Shown: positions 1 to 12,499, counted from the stretch's first letter. The stretch: 64,000 bases of DNA from Russula earlei (GCA_025769875.1 JAGFNK010000145.1:48328-112327); one strand, 5' to 3'. The notes: a model not told the origin generated them from the sequence alone. Numbers and translations are program-made.

Positions 1-28
1 GTGGCCAGCGGGCTCACATACAAAAAAT

Positions 29-186
29 CTTACGTACAAAAGCCGTGGCCTAGGCCAGGCCAAGCCGGAGCCAAGCCGGGTTTGACGGCTTTGGCCCGGC
101 CTGGGGTTTTAGAAAGCCAAAGCCGCCTCGGGCCGAGCCAAAGCCGGGGCTTTCAGGCCAAGCCGGGCCGGAAAAACCCTATCCGT
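29..186 (+). repeat. GC-rich dispersed repeat, left inverted copy
   Basis: This stretch is rich in AAGCC/GGCC words and is the reverse complement of 2008-2161 at roughly 85-90% identity by eye. The similarity runs from TACGTACAAAAGCC at the outer edge to AAAAACCCTA at the inner edge. A third, more diverged copy lies near 10262-10390, so this is a dispersed family rather than a unique pair. Confidence 0.8.
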
Positions 187-204
187 AGGGGCTGGGTTTG
201 ACAA

Positions 205-1603
205 CTGGTTGGATGCCGTGGATAAATCATTTTGCACATTTGACGGCGGTGATGTCCCCGGTCAAGTAAATACTTTTTCTATTCCAATATTAGTATTTCT
301 TACGCTAAACTTATGTTTCCAGGACGGCATTTATCCTGATCCCGCCCCAGGTGGTTTCCATCGTATGTACATACAGCAAGGGTGTATGACACAAGCTTAT
401 GATCATACGCAGACCCCGAGTCTTGTGGCATCATTAAACCGCCGCATGTCGTATCTATCTCTTACGGTGAAGATGAATACGCAGTGCCGGTGGCGTACGC
501 AAAACGTCAATGCCATGAGTATGGGAAGCTCGGCATGATGGGCTCGACAGTTTTGTACGCGTCCGGCGATTCTGGTGTGGCCGGATTCGGCGGTATCTGC
601 CCCAATGGCGGTGTCCTATTCAACCCTGCCTTCCCCGCGTCGTGCCCATTCGTTACTGCTGTTGGAGCAACACAGATCACCCCAGGCAAAACCGTTGAGG
701 ATCCGGAGGTCGCTTGCGAGACAGTCATCATCAGCGGGGGTGGATTTAGCAATATCTTCCCCATGCCAGAGTACCAAGAACACGCGGTTAAGGAGTACCT
801 CGAAAATAATCCCCCTCCCTACACTGCAGCACAATATAGTAACTCCGGAAAGGTGAGGATATACCGCCATTGAGAGACACAGTTCGTTTATGCTCATCGA
901 TCCGCCAGGTACGCGCATTCCCGGATTTGTCTGCCAATGGGTCAGGTTGTTCCATAGTACCACCCCGCTCCCAAATTAATATCAATTCATCTTTTTAGTG
1001 CAAACTACGTTGTTGCTTTCGATGGCCAACTTGAGCTTGTCTTTGGGACGTCAGCATCGGCTCCGGTTGTGGGCTCCATTATCACGTTGATTAATGATGC
1101 TCGACTTCACCGCGGTAAGGGCCCACTCGGTAAGTCGCTACCGTATCTTGTTTTTCGCGCCTCAAGCCAATCACCTTTGTATTTACAGGATTCATCAATC
1201 CACTGGTGTGTATGCTTCAATTATTCTTTGACCATCTTGTGATATCTCTGTAGATCTACAAAGATAAATTCTCTGATCTCTTCAACGACATCACTTCGGG
1301 AAACAACCCAGGCTGCGGTGAGTCGCCGTGATTCATTCCTTTCTTTCCATCTCTTACGCTCGCGCCGTGACTTGCAGGCACAAACGGTTTCACTACGTGA
1401 GTTATACATGTCGTCTTCGTCCTCATGCCTGTCAAAGGGTACTGATGTTGCGATATTATCTAGTGCCAAGGGTTGGGACCCCGTAACGGGTAAGTTTGAA
1501 ATGTTCCCGGGGACTTTAGGTCGATACTATTTCTAATCTGTTCTCTCCAGGCGTGGGCACGCCCAACTTGAGCAAACTACTTAAGAAGTGGGTGGATCTT
1601 TGA
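205..1603 (+). pseudogene. 5'-truncated sedolisin (S53 tripeptidyl peptidase-like) gene
   Basis: Sedolisins are secreted acid serine-carboxyl peptidases. In-frame pieces joined by short GT-AG introns show family landmarks in order: LDAVDKSFC near 209, YPDPAPGG near 335, the oxyanion motif SGDSGVAG near 565, SGGGFSNIF near 733, FPDLSANG near 925, FDGQLELVFGTSASAP (catalytic Ser) near 1020-1060, GWDPVTG near 1472 and GVGTPNL near 1551, with stop TGA at 1601. Clear introns include 1318-1377, 1397-1463 and 1490-1550. The prosegment and the N-terminal part that should hold the catalytic Glu and Asp are missing. The fragment begins about 20 bp after a GC-rich repeat, so it is a broken or captured gene. 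It could be the 3' part of a gene whose start lies outside the window, but the repeat makes that less likely. Confidence 0.85.
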
Positions 1604-2007
1604 TACGGACCTCACGCGTATATCGAAAAAACTTTCCATTCATTTACTTGCCATTCGTTGAACTGTCCAATAGTTTACCCTTTGATACCATCTGTTCTGC
1701 TGTAGCCACAGCAGTACGATCTTTGGTTCCTGTTTAGACCAGTTATGTCATTACTACTGTCTTTTTCACGTGTCCTTGCACTTACGATATAAGTCATCAA
1801 TTATCGTAGTCACGACGGTCTCTCATGCGATGTGCAGGTTCAAATGGGTTGTCTGTCTAGAAAGCCTTCGCCAATGCTTTCCAGGGGCTCTTCAGGAGTC
1901 AGGACGCATTAGACATATTACCAAAGAGTTTGCAGGAAACATACAAACCCATTTTGTTAGGGTTCGATAGGGCAAAGCGAAAATGCGCTTACCGCCTCTT
2001 TCAGTTA

Positions 2008-2161
2008 GGGTTTTTCCGGCCCGGCTTGGCCTGAAAGCCCTGGCTTTGGCTTGGCCCGAGGCGGCTTTGGCTTACTAAAATCCCAGGCCAGGCCAAAGCC
2101 ATCAATTACGGCTTGGCTCCAGCTTAGCTCGGCCTGGGCCACAGCTTTTGTATGTAAATAA
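2008..2161 (-). repeat. GC-rich dispersed repeat, right inverted copy
   Basis: This is the inverted partner of 29-186, with the same inner TAGGGTTTTTCCGGCC edge and outer CTTTTGTATGTAAAT edge. Together the two copies enclose the truncated sedolisin gene, leaving about 1.8 kb between them. Confidence 0.8.
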
Positions 2162-3009
2162 AATGTTGATTCTGCAGGTTGGTTGCCAATGATAGTATGG
2201 GAAGATACTAAGCTACTCAGACCAATACATTGTCTCCTCATCGTCAATCAGTAGTAGGGCTGCGCACCATCCATATTATGGCCATGGCCATACAATGCAT
2301 GGTAGGTTGATGGATACAGGTGACTATATCCCATCCATATACTGAATACTCTTGAGCTCTCACAGTACAGTAGCAATACAGCTGTATTACAGTCAACAGA
2401 AATTTATTCATGTGCAAAATTCAATATAATGTACTACAGCCAACATTGCAGTGCAGCTGTGGCCTGTGCACATGCAAGATGAAAGGGACAGAGAGGAGCA
2501 AGGTTGTGCCCTGGAATGCAATGTGCACATGCAAGAGAGAGTGTGCGTGTGTGAGTGTTCTCAAGGGAATGGTTCACAGGCAGATGAGAAGTTTATCGCA
2601 GAGGCAAAAGCTCTTGATTCAATTCCCCTTAGCTACTGTACAAGATGGTAGCTACTTAAATACAAAAGTGCTACTCAAGAGTCCTGTTCTTCCTACCACA
2701 AATCTGCAAGCATGAGGCAATGACATTGGGGGCAAGATGCTAGAGCCAGTGAGCCCTCATGTAGTGCATTGATGATGATGTGCCTGCATCATCCAGGTCC
2801 ATGCGTAGACATGTGTCAGGCAAGGACAATGCTTAAGGACAAGTGGGCTGGAGCTGAGGCAAGTGACATCGATGGCAATCAACTTGAGCTGTTGTTGTAG
2901 TCTGCTGACATGGGGCAAGGACTGCAGCAGGGATGTCATTGAGAGGCAAGTGCACAAGAAAGGAAGTGTTACAGCATCACGGCCATTAGAGTGTTAGCTC
3001 AGGGTTCAG
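2162..3009. other. Unassigned sequence, no gene recognised
   Basis: I see only short open frames without recognisable domains. The DNA is AC/TG rich and has no clear repeat partner in the window. It is the left flank of the target of the first copia element and continues at 9383 once that element is removed. Confidence 0.5.
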
Positions 3010-3014
3010 TGGGG

Positions 3015-3531
3015 TGTTGTAAATTCCCAAGCGTGAGTGAGCTTGATCGCAAGCGCATCAGAACGAGTGAGTTGTCCCCTCAGTCGATACATATACCCGT
3101 ACCATTAGGCCACCCTAAGTGGATTTAGCTATTTACACTAGTTAGTCTGGATGTCTATTGGCTCAATCATTGTCCCATTTCTTGCATACCCTTCATCTGC
3201 GGACTTGTAGAATCCGTACCTGTTCCCTACTTATATGAGTAGACAAAATACTTACCTTCCCTCAGTGATCGCTCATGCACGCAAGTCACTGAGGTACGTT
3301 CTTTTAGCTACCCTTTCCTTACGTTCCATAGAGCTCATACCTGGATAGCATAGTCATTGCTTATTCAGGTAATATACCTTCAGTGATCGCTCACGCACGT
3401 GAGTCACTGAGCATAGTCATTGCTTATTCAGTGACCCTTGTGAGTGCAAATGTGTAGGCCTCCCCTTGGACGCTGCACTCACTCACAAAACTGTCATTCT
3501 CCCACTCTTGTTAAATCACATAGTTTCTACA
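3015..3531 (+). repeat. 5' LTR of copia-1
   Basis: This 517-bp direct repeat has its partner at 8861-9377 and starts TGTTGT and ends CTACA. It contains two copies of a palindromic word pair CAGTGATCGCTCA...AGTCACTGA (about 3267-3300 and 3380-3411), also present in the 3' LTR. Confidence 0.95.
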
Positions 3532-3543
3532 GGTTATGGGCCC
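3532..3543 (+). promoter_or_regulatory. Primer-binding site, half-tRNA type (initiator tRNA-Met)
   Basis: GGTTATGGGCCC directly follows the 5' LTR. It is the exact complement of GGGCCCAUAACC in the anticodon arm of eukaryotic initiator tRNA-Met, as used by the half-tRNA priming of Drosophila copia. The gag ATG (3536-3538) lies inside this site. Confidence 0.8.
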
Positions 3544-6500
3544 TGGCCCTCAGATGGCTTCCACATCCTCAGCTGTACCCACAACTCTGTTGCCTGCACC
3601 TGCACCTGAGACTTTTGACCAACTCCCAGCCATTATCCCTCATCTCGAACTGAACAGCTCCAACTGGGCTGTGTTCACCATGCACTTCACACAAGCTATG
3701 GAGGAAACCGACAGAATGGGGTATTTTGACGGAACCGCCACGTGCCCTGCCCCAGCAAACCCGCAGAGTCCAACCGCCGATGAAGACCTGGCTGTGAAGG
3801 CCTGGGACTGCAATGACTGCATCGCATGGTTCCTACTCTGCCAACGTCTCCCCAATGCTGTTGCAGTATGTGTGGGACATCTCAACACTGCGGAGGCATG
3901 CTGGAACTTAGTCTCGCAGGAGTACAAGCTAAAGAGCAAATACGCACAGAGTGACCGGCTCCAAGCCTTCTTGGAGAGCCGTTGCGCTAAGGGCGTGGAT
4001 GTTCGCATTTTCCTACAAGATCTCCATTTCAAGCGTGAGGAGCTCCATGTGTCTGGAGTCAGTGTTTCCGACGTGGAATACCAGCGCACCGTCCTTCGCA
4101 GCATTCCTGAGGAGCTAGCGCGATTCACGTCTGGACTTATGACAGTGGCACGACTTACCAACACTACTAGCCAAGTCTCCATGGACTCCCTCATCACCTC
4201 TATATGCGAAGAAGTGGATTGAATTAAGACCCGCTGCAGGTGCTGCCAACATAGCCAAAGCTCAGGCAGAAGGGACCAGCAGCCGGATGAGGCCTTAGCT
4301 GCTCATGGGTCCGACGACGCTAGGAAGAAGCGTTGCCAAGGCAAGTGCCACAATTGCGGGAAACCAGGACACTGGGCACCCGAGTGCCGCTCCCCGAAGA
4401 AGGAGGGGAATGCAGGAGCGCAGCCTGCACCCAAGTCTGGCAGCACCCCAGCACCCACCAAAACAGAAACCCGACCAGTCGGGTCAGCAAACGCCGTTGC
4501 CGATGATGCGGTCGAAGCGGATGGGTTTTGGCTGGCCGAGGAGGCAGACGGCACTGCTCACATTTCACCTAGTGACTCAACTTGCTCCTTACAGGGAGAT
4601 GCAAGTGTTGAAAGTACAACTGCGGGGGAGTTTTCGAACTCACCTGATAGGATGCAGCAGATGGCCGCGTCCATTGTTGTCAACAGCAGCGAGACCCGCA
4701 TTGAGCTCTACGATTCTGGAGCCACAAAGCATATTAGCCCCTATAAAGGGGACTTCATTGGCTATCACCCCCTTTCGCCACCTGTAACTCTCGTCACCAC
4801 AAATCAGCAGCAGTTTCAAGCAATCGGTGTTGGATCACTAACTGTACAGGTACCAGATGTGGGTGGCTGGCGCACACTAACACTTTGGGGAGTTCTTCAT
4901 GCGCCGAAAGTTGCCTATACACTTGTTTCGCTCAGAGCCCTAGATCAGGAGGGCTATTGCATGGAGCTGCATAATGGATTTTTGGACATTGTTGCTCCGA
5001 CAGGTGGGTGAGTAGCTCACATACCCCACAGCACACATGGACTATATCGTGTAGAGCGCAGCACTGAATACGTTCACTCTGTTGAACTTTCAGTCATGGA
5101 GCTACATAGATGCCTTGGTCACATTGCAATCAGAAGTGCTCTCAAACTAGTTCAAACAGGATGAGTTCGAGGCATTACCATTGACACTACATCCAAGCCG
5201 AGCAACTGCAAAGCATGTATATTCGCCCGCGCTACCCACCTCCCCATACTGAAAGTGCGTCGCAGCACTCCCACTCAGCATTTTGGGGAAGAGATCAACA
5301 GCGATCTCTGGGGGCCTGCATCTGTTGCAACATGCCAGGGTCGAAAACACTTCATTACATTCACTGACTCTGCAACTTGCTATACAGTTGCCTTCCTGTT
5401 AACCAAGAAATCTGAAGCCTTCGAAATGTATAGAGCCTTTGAGGCATGGGCAAAGTCACAAGGTCATTGCAGTGCAATCAAAGTGCTCCACTCTGACCGC
5501 GGGGGCGAGTACTTAAGTGGTGCCTTCAACAAGCACCTGGCTGCGGCTGGCACCGCGCGGCGGCTCACCACCCACAACACACCACAACACAATGGGATCA
5601 CAGAGCGCCTTAACAGGACTCTGCTAGAATGCATGTGTGCCCTCTCTCACAAAAGTGGGCTCCCAAAATCTCTATGGGGGGAAGCGCTGTGGCATGCTGT
5701 CTGGCTCAAGAATTGCACCACCACCTGCGCGCTAGATGGCAAAACACAATATGAAGCACTGCATAAGGAACCGCCAGATTTGTCCGGCCTTCACCGGTGG
5801 GGCTGCAGTGTATGGGTACACACAAACAACAAGGGTTCTAAGTTGAACCCTAGAGCATGCGAAGGAAAATGGCTCAGGGTAGACACTGATTCACATGCCC
5901 ACAGAATCTATTGGCCCACCACTCAAACTGTAAGCATCGAGCATGACGTCTATTTCTCATCCCATGCACCGCTCGAGGGGGAGCAGCGCATCATGGTCCC
6001 AACTGCTGGAAGCGAGTGGCACGCTGAGGACCCCGGCCTGCATGAAGTCCCTGAAATGCCTACCCATTCCGAACACCCTGAAGAGGAACCTGACGCCAAC
6101 CCTGACCTCACACCAGAGTCACCCATTCCACCTCAATTGCCCAAACCCCTGCCTGCACCAATCCAATATCCAGCATCAGAAGAAGAAGTTGAAACCAGCC
6201 TTACAGATGGCCCTCGACGTTCCACATGCCTTCGCAAACCCTCGTGCGCCGTCCGTGACCTCCAAGCAGGCGAAGGCATTACCTCTGCATGCCACAGGGC
6301 TCCCCGCATACCACGTGGCATCCGCCTGCCAGGCTCTTTCGACACTGAGGAAGCAGGGGGAGCATGGTCGGTTGCCAATGGCCTGCCCATGCTCCTTGAA
6401 GACTTCGCTGGCCTCGAACATGTCTTTGCCGCTGCAACTTCCGATGCAGAAGTGTTGGAGCCTCGCCTGCTCACCGAAGCAAAGCGGAGGCCTGATTGGC

Positions 6501-7862
6501 CCCTCTGGGAGCAGGCCATCAAAGAGGAACTTGCTACACTAAAGACTGCAGGCACTTGGCAACTCGAAGAACCACCCCCAGGAGCCAACATCATTGGTTC
6601 CAAATGGGTCTTCAAGGCCAAAAGGGATGCAGCTGGCAACATCACGTGCTACAAGGTGCGGCTTGTCGCCCAAGGATTCAGTCAAATCGGAGGTGTTGAT
6701 TATGATGATACTTATGCACCAGTAGCCCATCTCGCATCATCACGCACCATCATAGCCATGGCAAATCACCTTCATCTCGAGCTCCACCAGGTCAATATTA
6801 AAGGGGCCTACCTTAACAGTGTGCTCAACAACCAAGAAATTCTGTATATGCAGCACCCCCTGGGCTACCGAGACCCAGGGGCAGGCATGCGCATCCTACG
6901 TCTTGTGAAGACACTTTATGGGCTCAAACAATCTGGGAGGCGTTGGTACCAGAAACTCTCCTCCATTTTTGCCTCACTCGGTTACAAACAGTGCTCTGTC
7001 GACCAAGCCGTGTTTTACAAGTCCAGACAAGCCGGGCGTGACATAACGGTCATCGCCGTGCATGTTGACGATTGTACAATCGCAGCGAGCAACTTGTGAC
7101 TGAATTCAAGGATGGCCTGCGCGAGCACATCAAGGTCACTGACCTGGGCGAGCTCCATTGGATGCTCGGTATTGAGATCCAATGCGACCGCACCAGCGGC
7201 ACCATACACATGTTGCAGCGAGCATATATTGACTCAATCCTTTGTCGCTATCATTTAGATGAGCTCAAACCACTCTCCACACCCATGGACATACAGTCCT
7301 GCCTTACGTGTGAGCAGTCGCCAACAAGCACGGCTGAGTCTGCCGCCATGCAGGATGTACCATACCATGAGGCTGTCGGTGCCCTCAATTGGGCCGCACT
7401 TTCCACGCATCCAGATATCGCCTTTGCAGTGGCCACCATAGCACGCTTCACCACCAATCCAGGCCCAGTGCACTGGCATGCAGTCAAGCAAATTTACCGT
7501 TACTTGTCTGGCACACGCAACTTGTGGCTCACTTATGGCGAAACAAAGCACGTCCTCAAAGGATATGTGGATGCGGATGGCAGCATGGCCAAGGATCGGT
7601 GCGCCATCTCAGGGTATGCATTCCTCATTGATGGGGGTGCTGTCTCTTGGTCCTCAAAGTGCCAGGAGATCATTTCGCTCTCGACCATGGAGAGTGAATA
7701 CGTTGTGGCCACTCACGGGATGAAGGAAGCGCTATGGCTGTGCAGCCTTATCTCAGAAGTCTTTGGCCCCCTCTCTGATGCCACCACCCTTTTCTCCGAC
7801 AATCAGTCAGCTATCGCGCTCATGTGCGACCATCAGTATCACACCCAGACCAAACACATCGA

Positions 7863-8691
7863 TGTCAAGACACGTACTGCTGATCACTAAGGACTCAGGA
7901 GCAGGTGGGCAAGGGTCGGAACAGATGATACGCGGCGAAGGCGGCGTTGAACAAAAGGACGAGCCAAATGACGAGGAGGTACCAGATGGAGACTGGTAGG
8001 TGTTGCAAGAGACAAAGGCGAAGGCTGGAGGCCAGTGTAGCGAGGAGACTTTAAACAAGGCGGTCGTTGAAGAGTACCTTGGAAGCGAGGGGAATCTTTA
8101 GACTGAGCGGTCGCAGGGGAGTACCCAGGAAGATGAGAGTATCACAAATGGACAGTCTGACGACTGCCATGCTTCATTGGGGCTTATATACAGTGTACAG
8201 GGTCGATTACAAAGCACTGGGACTATTCCAGACTCTTTGGTACCATCCAATAGGACTACAGAGGCATAAACTTGCTTGTGTCAAGTTTCAGGCTTACTGA
8301 GCGCATTACTGATCATTGTGGAGCGATGACATCATTATGATGTCACTGTGGGGTGCTTAGTGAGCCTATGAGGTCATTGTGGAGTTGCTCAGTCAGCCAT
8401 GATGTCATTGGAGCCTTGATGACGTCAGATGATTTATGCAACAGTTTCTAAGAGTTTGTGCTGCTGTTTCGGGTCCATGGTGGCTGGGTGGCCATGTGGC
8501 TGCCACGCGATGATTACCCGATTAGGAAACGGGTGCCTAGTCGTGTTATAGTGTTTTTGCAATAGCAATATCTTGTACCACAGGAGGGATAGCCCAGAAA
8601 ATGGAAGGGAGTCGGCAATGCAAAGTGAGAGAGGTCTTTCTTGAGTAAAATAGGACAATCCTCGGCCAGGACTTGGCCTTGGTTCATAACA
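7863..8691 (-). repeat. Solo LTR, family F1 (copy 1), inside copia-1
   Basis: This 829-bp TGTCAAGAC...CATAACA unit has a perfect 5-bp duplication ATCGA (7858-7862 and 8692-8696). Removing it restores the copia-1 RNase H frame across KHIDV. It is nearly identical in layout to copies at 11671, 14660 and 24150. The strand given follows TATATAAGCC, read on the minus strand, as a likely core promoter. Confidence 0.93.
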
Positions 8692-8846
8692 ATCGATGTC
8701 CGGTACTACTGGATTCGATGGGTCATTGAGCAAGGCTCTGCGCGACTCGTGTATTGCCCAACAGATGACATGCTCACCGACGCACTCACCAAGGTGCTCC
8801 CTTCTGTGAAGGTCAAACACTTTGCATCAGGACTTGGCCTGTCCAC

Positions 8847-8860
8847 AAAGCGAGGGGGAG
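8847..8860 (+). other. Polypurine tract of copia-1
   Basis: AAAGCGAGGGGGAG abuts the first base of the 3' LTR, the expected place and composition for the plus-strand primer of an LTR retrotransposon. It overlaps the codons at the end of the pol frame. Confidence 0.8.
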
Positions 8861-9377
8861 TGTTGTAAATTCCTGAGCATGAGTGAGCTCGATTGTGAGC
8901 GCATGAGAACGAGTGAGTTGTCCCCTCAGTCGATACATATACCCGTACCATTAGGCCACCCTAAGTGGATTTAGCTATTTACACTAGTTAGTCTGGATGT
9001 CTATTGGCTCAATCATTGTCCCGTTTCTTGCATACCCTTCATCTGCGGACTTGTAGAATCCATACCTGTTCCCTACTTATATGAGTAGACAAAATACTTA
9101 CCTTCCCTCAGTGATTGCTCACGCACGCAAGTCACTGAGGTACATTATTTTAGCTACCCTTTCCTTACATTCCATAGAGCTCATACCTGGATAGCATAGT
9201 CATTGCTTATTCAGGTAATATACCTTCAGTGATCGCTCACGCGTGTGAGTCACTGAGCATAGTCATTGCTTATTCAGCGACCCTCACAAGTGCGAATGTG
9301 TAGGCCTCCCCTTGGACGCTGCACTCACTCACAAAACTGTCGTTCTCCCACTCTCGTTAAATCACATAGTTTCTACA
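8861..9377 (+). repeat. 3' LTR of copia-1
   Basis: This 517-bp partner of 3015-3531 is the same length, with point differences only. It is followed by the TGGGG duplication. The differences between the two LTRs are mostly transitions, so the insertion is not recent. Confidence 0.95.
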
Positions 9378-9382
9378 TGGGG

Positions 9383-10261
9383 TCAAGTCCCTGTGACTTG
9401 ATTCAAGGGTTCAGTGGGGCTGGCTCAAAGAGACCAGATCAAAGGTTTAGCATCTCAAGATTGAGTCAGGCAATGACTCAGTCTGCAGACAGAGTCAATC
9501 TTCTGGTTTCACAGAAGAGGAGAATGATGAGAGAGAGGCAGAGAAGGGAGAGGAACACAAGGGTTCCTTGAGGTGTGCTCAGGTCAAGCAAAGTGTAAGT
9601 CAGCACAAGCAAGTTGTGATTGAGAGCATGTACAGGGCAAGGGATGTGACAGGAAAATGGGACAAAGCTAAGCTTGGGACATTCCCCAGCTTCTACAGGT
9701 GCTTAAATACTGTATCTAGCGAGGCTGTACAGTACCATATGCAGAACAATAGATAAAAAGTAAGCCAATGGCAAAAGAGGATCAATCAGCAGATGAAACA
9801 CAAGCAAGTAAGGTGACAGCTGTCAATCAATATCAAGGGATGAAACAGTAACCAAGGGGAAGAGGGTGACAGAAGAGGATGATAATAGAAGCGGTTAGTG
9901 ATACATCAACAAGGGGTAGATCATGACAGGAAGAGGAAATGAAGGGAGAAGGGAGAGTGGACATGTGGTGCAGGAGGGGGCTGGTACAGCATCTGACAAA
10001 GAGCTAGAGAGAGAGCTGATATCCAACAAGTTGTTTGACTGTGTTGGGAGTGGACATTTTGGATGCAGAAGGGGGAGGAATGCAAGTTGATGATGCAAAG
10101 ATGAGCATTGGGCACATTGACATATAGGCCACCATGACTTACATTGTACATGAGCAAAAAGGAAGGTTGAGAGGGAAGCACAGATATGATGATGAAAAAT
10201 GACTGGGAACAATGTGTGTCCATGCAAAGTTGATAAATTAAAGTTTGATGATTACCCCCCA
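9383..10261. other. Unassigned sequence
   Basis: This purine-rich stretch contains several short open frames, for example 9568-9756 on the plus strand and 9895-10227 on the minus strand, with no recognisable domain. It is the right-hand continuation of 2162-3014 once copia-1 is removed. I see no gene I can support. Confidence 0.45.
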
Positions 10262-10390
10262 AAAAAGGTCAAAGCCATGGCTTGATGGCCCAGCTTTGGC
10301 TTTTCAAATCATAGGCCAGGCCAAACCCATCACGAAGCCATCACTTTGGCCTGGCTCATGGCCTGAAGCTGGGCCAGGCACAACCCTACT
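10262..10390. repeat. GC-rich dispersed repeat, third copy
   Basis: It shares GGCCAGGCCAAACCCATCA, AAGCC and GGCTTTTCAAAT words with the pair at 29-186 and 2008-2161, but is more diverged. It has no inverted partner of its own nearby. Confidence 0.55.
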
Positions 10391-11670
10391 CACAGTGTCA
10401 GAACGTCCTCTTCATATCAAGAACTTGCCCAAGTCCTTGCCATTCAATTTCATGATCAAGATACAACCAAGACTGAAGCATCAGGAATGCCCATGAAACT
10501 GTTTTATCTGCATGTTCCAACCTCATTTATATTTTCAACATCAACAGTTCCCCTGTTGTTCAGTTTTTGCATTTCTCCCATCAGCAAAACTGTCACTACT
10601 AGAAGTGACTAGAAGTGACTGGAGTTACTATATTAGGTCATTTCTAGTGCACTCTAGTTCATTCTAGGTGTTTCTACTTTCTAGTAGGATGTAGTTTTCC
10701 TGATGGCCCAGCTGGTGGGCCACCCATGAAGGAATACTTGACATTGGATCCTCTCAAGGTTGCAGGGGACCTTTCCCTATTTTATCTTCAGTGGCACATA
10801 TGACTCTCACACAGGCTTCCCTCAGTATCCTTCTCAAGCAGGACCAGGTCAATAAAGATGGTATGGAACACTTCCCACTTGCAACCTACACTGCTCAGTA
10901 CTGGGCATTAGGAAAACCCCAGTTTGCAAATTGGGTTCCCATTTCTGCAAATTCCCATGAAGTTTTGGGAATTGAGCTTCTATGGTGGAAAGTCATGAAA
11001 TATTTCAGAAAGTTACTTCTTCCAATGTCATGGTAATGAGCCATGTCAGTTTTCAAACCTGAAGTCGAGTTGATAGTAAAGTGTGTTCCAATGAACAGGT
11101 TGGTTCCTGTTGTAAAGAGTAAGGATCCCTGCAGCGGTCGAAGTGTTTTATGCTAAACAGGTTATGGCCAATAGACCCTTCCTAGTACAACTCGGTCCAT
11201 TTAGAAGCTAGGGTAAGTTTGTAATGGGATAAACTAGGGCTGGTTCTACTAGCTATATGCATTCAAGTCCATCGTAGACCTTGAACATGCAGAGAGAGAA
11301 AGGTATGTCTGGAAGGAGGAGAGCTCTTCTCAGTAGAGTGAAGAGAGACTCTTAGGAGAGGAAGGGAAAAGCAAAGAGTAGATGGTGGATGGTGTGTGTG
11401 TGAAGAGTTGATGAAATGGAGAGGTGGATGTGGTTTGAGGATTAGGAGTTGTGTGGGTTGCAGGCAAATATGTTGGAGAAGAGTAGGTTTGATTCTACAA
11501 GAGACCAAGCTCAGGGCTTTGGTCACAAAGTACTGAGCTTATATATACAGGAGAAGCACAGCAGTAGCTGTGCTTTGACTGTGCTACTAGTATAGTAGGA
11601 GTCATAATAAGTCGGAGTCATAGAAATGAGGCCATGAATGAGTCAAAACCAAATGACTGTGCTGCACAGT
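10391..11670. other. Unassigned repeat-like sequence
   Basis: There are no convincing genes here. From about 10600 the words CTAGAAGTGACTAGAAGTGACT form short direct repeats. The 11108-11670 part starts TGTTGTAAAG and has LTR-like composition, with TATATATACAGGAG near 11538, and hosts the F1 insertion at 11671. I found no matching end or target duplication for it. Confidence 0.4.
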
Positions 11671-12499
11671 TGTCAAGACATGTACTGCTGATCACTAAGG
11701 ACTCAGGAGCAGGTGGGCAGAGGTTGGAACAGACAGTACGCAGTATAAATGGTGTTGAACAGGAGGATGAGCCAAACGACAAGGAGGTACCAGATGGGGA
11801 CCGGTACATGTTGCAAGAGACAAAGGTGAAGGCTAGAGGCCAGTGTAGCAAGGGGGCTTTAAACAAGGTGGTTGTTGAAGAGTACCTTGAAGACAAGGGT
11901 AGACTTTAAACTGAGCGGTTGCGGGGGAGTACCCAGGAGGATGAGAGTATCACAAATGGACAGTCTGACGACTGCCATACTTCATTGGGGCTTATATACA
12001 GTGTACAGGGTCGATTACAAAGAACTGGGACTATTCTAGACTCTTGGGTACCATCCAATAGGACTACAGAGGCATAAACTTGCTTGTGTCAAGTTTCAGG
12101 CTTACTGAGCACATTACTGATCATTGTGGAGCAATGACATCATTATGATGTCACTGTGGAGCGCTTAGTGAGCCTATGAGATCACTGTGGAGTCACTCAG
12201 TCAGCCATGATGTCATTGGAGCCTTGATGATGTCAGATGAGTTATGCAACAGTTTCTAAGAGTTGGTGCCACTGTTTCGGGTTCTTGGTGGCTGGGTGAC
12301 CATGTGGTTGCCACGCAATGATTACCCGATTAGGAAACGGGTGCCTGGTTGTGTTATAGTGCCTTTGCAATAGTGATATCTTGCACCGCAGGAGGGGTAG
12401 CCCAAGAAACGGAAGGGAGTTGGCAATGCGAAGTGAGAGAGGTCTCTCTTGAGTGAAATAGGACAATATACAGCCAGGACCTGGCCTTGGTTTGTAACA
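11671..12499 (-). repeat. Solo LTR, family F1 (copy 2)
   Basis: This 829-bp TGTCAAGACATG...TTTGTAACA unit is flanked by the perfect duplication ACAGT (11666-11670 and 12500-12504). It has the same length and arrangement as the copy in copia-1. No internal retrotransposon region is attached. Confidence 0.93.

Larger units (their letters stand above)
3536..8868 (+). pseudogene. copia-1 gag-pol polyprotein, broken
   Basis: Gag begins at ATG 3536 and has a UBN2-type gag domain to about 4220. The same frame then carries a CX2CX4HX4C zinc knuckle (CHNCGKPGHWAPEC, 4346-4387), the aspartic protease motif YDSGA (near 4712), an HxxxxH...CxxC integrase zinc finger (about 5100-5220), the integrase core (HSDRGGEY, then an E in GITERLNRTLLE) and reverse transcriptase. 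Three in-frame TGA codons lie at 4220, 5009 and 5162. At 7097 the frame ends inside RT just after HVDDC and resumes in another frame, a 1-nt shift. RNase H (YVDADGS, SWSSKCQ, STMESEY) is then split by a solo LTR at 7863 and resumes at 8692 to the stop near 8866. The RT motif normally holding the first catalytic Asp reads VNIKGAYLN. Confidence 0.92.
3015..9377 (+). mobile_element. Full-length Ty1/copia LTR retrotransposon (copia-1), decayed
   Basis: The element has two 517-bp LTRs (3015-3531 and 8861-9377), both TGTTGTAAATTCC...TTTCTACA, with only scattered differences. It is bounded by the perfect 5-bp target duplication TGGGG (3010-3014 and 9378-9382). Inside, a primer site, one gag-pol frame in the copia order (gag, protease, integrase, reverse transcriptase, RNase H) and a purine tract before the 3' LTR are present. 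A solo LTR of another family interrupts RNase H at 7863-8691. Stop codons, a frameshift and a lost catalytic Asp make it non-autonomous now. Confidence 0.95.
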
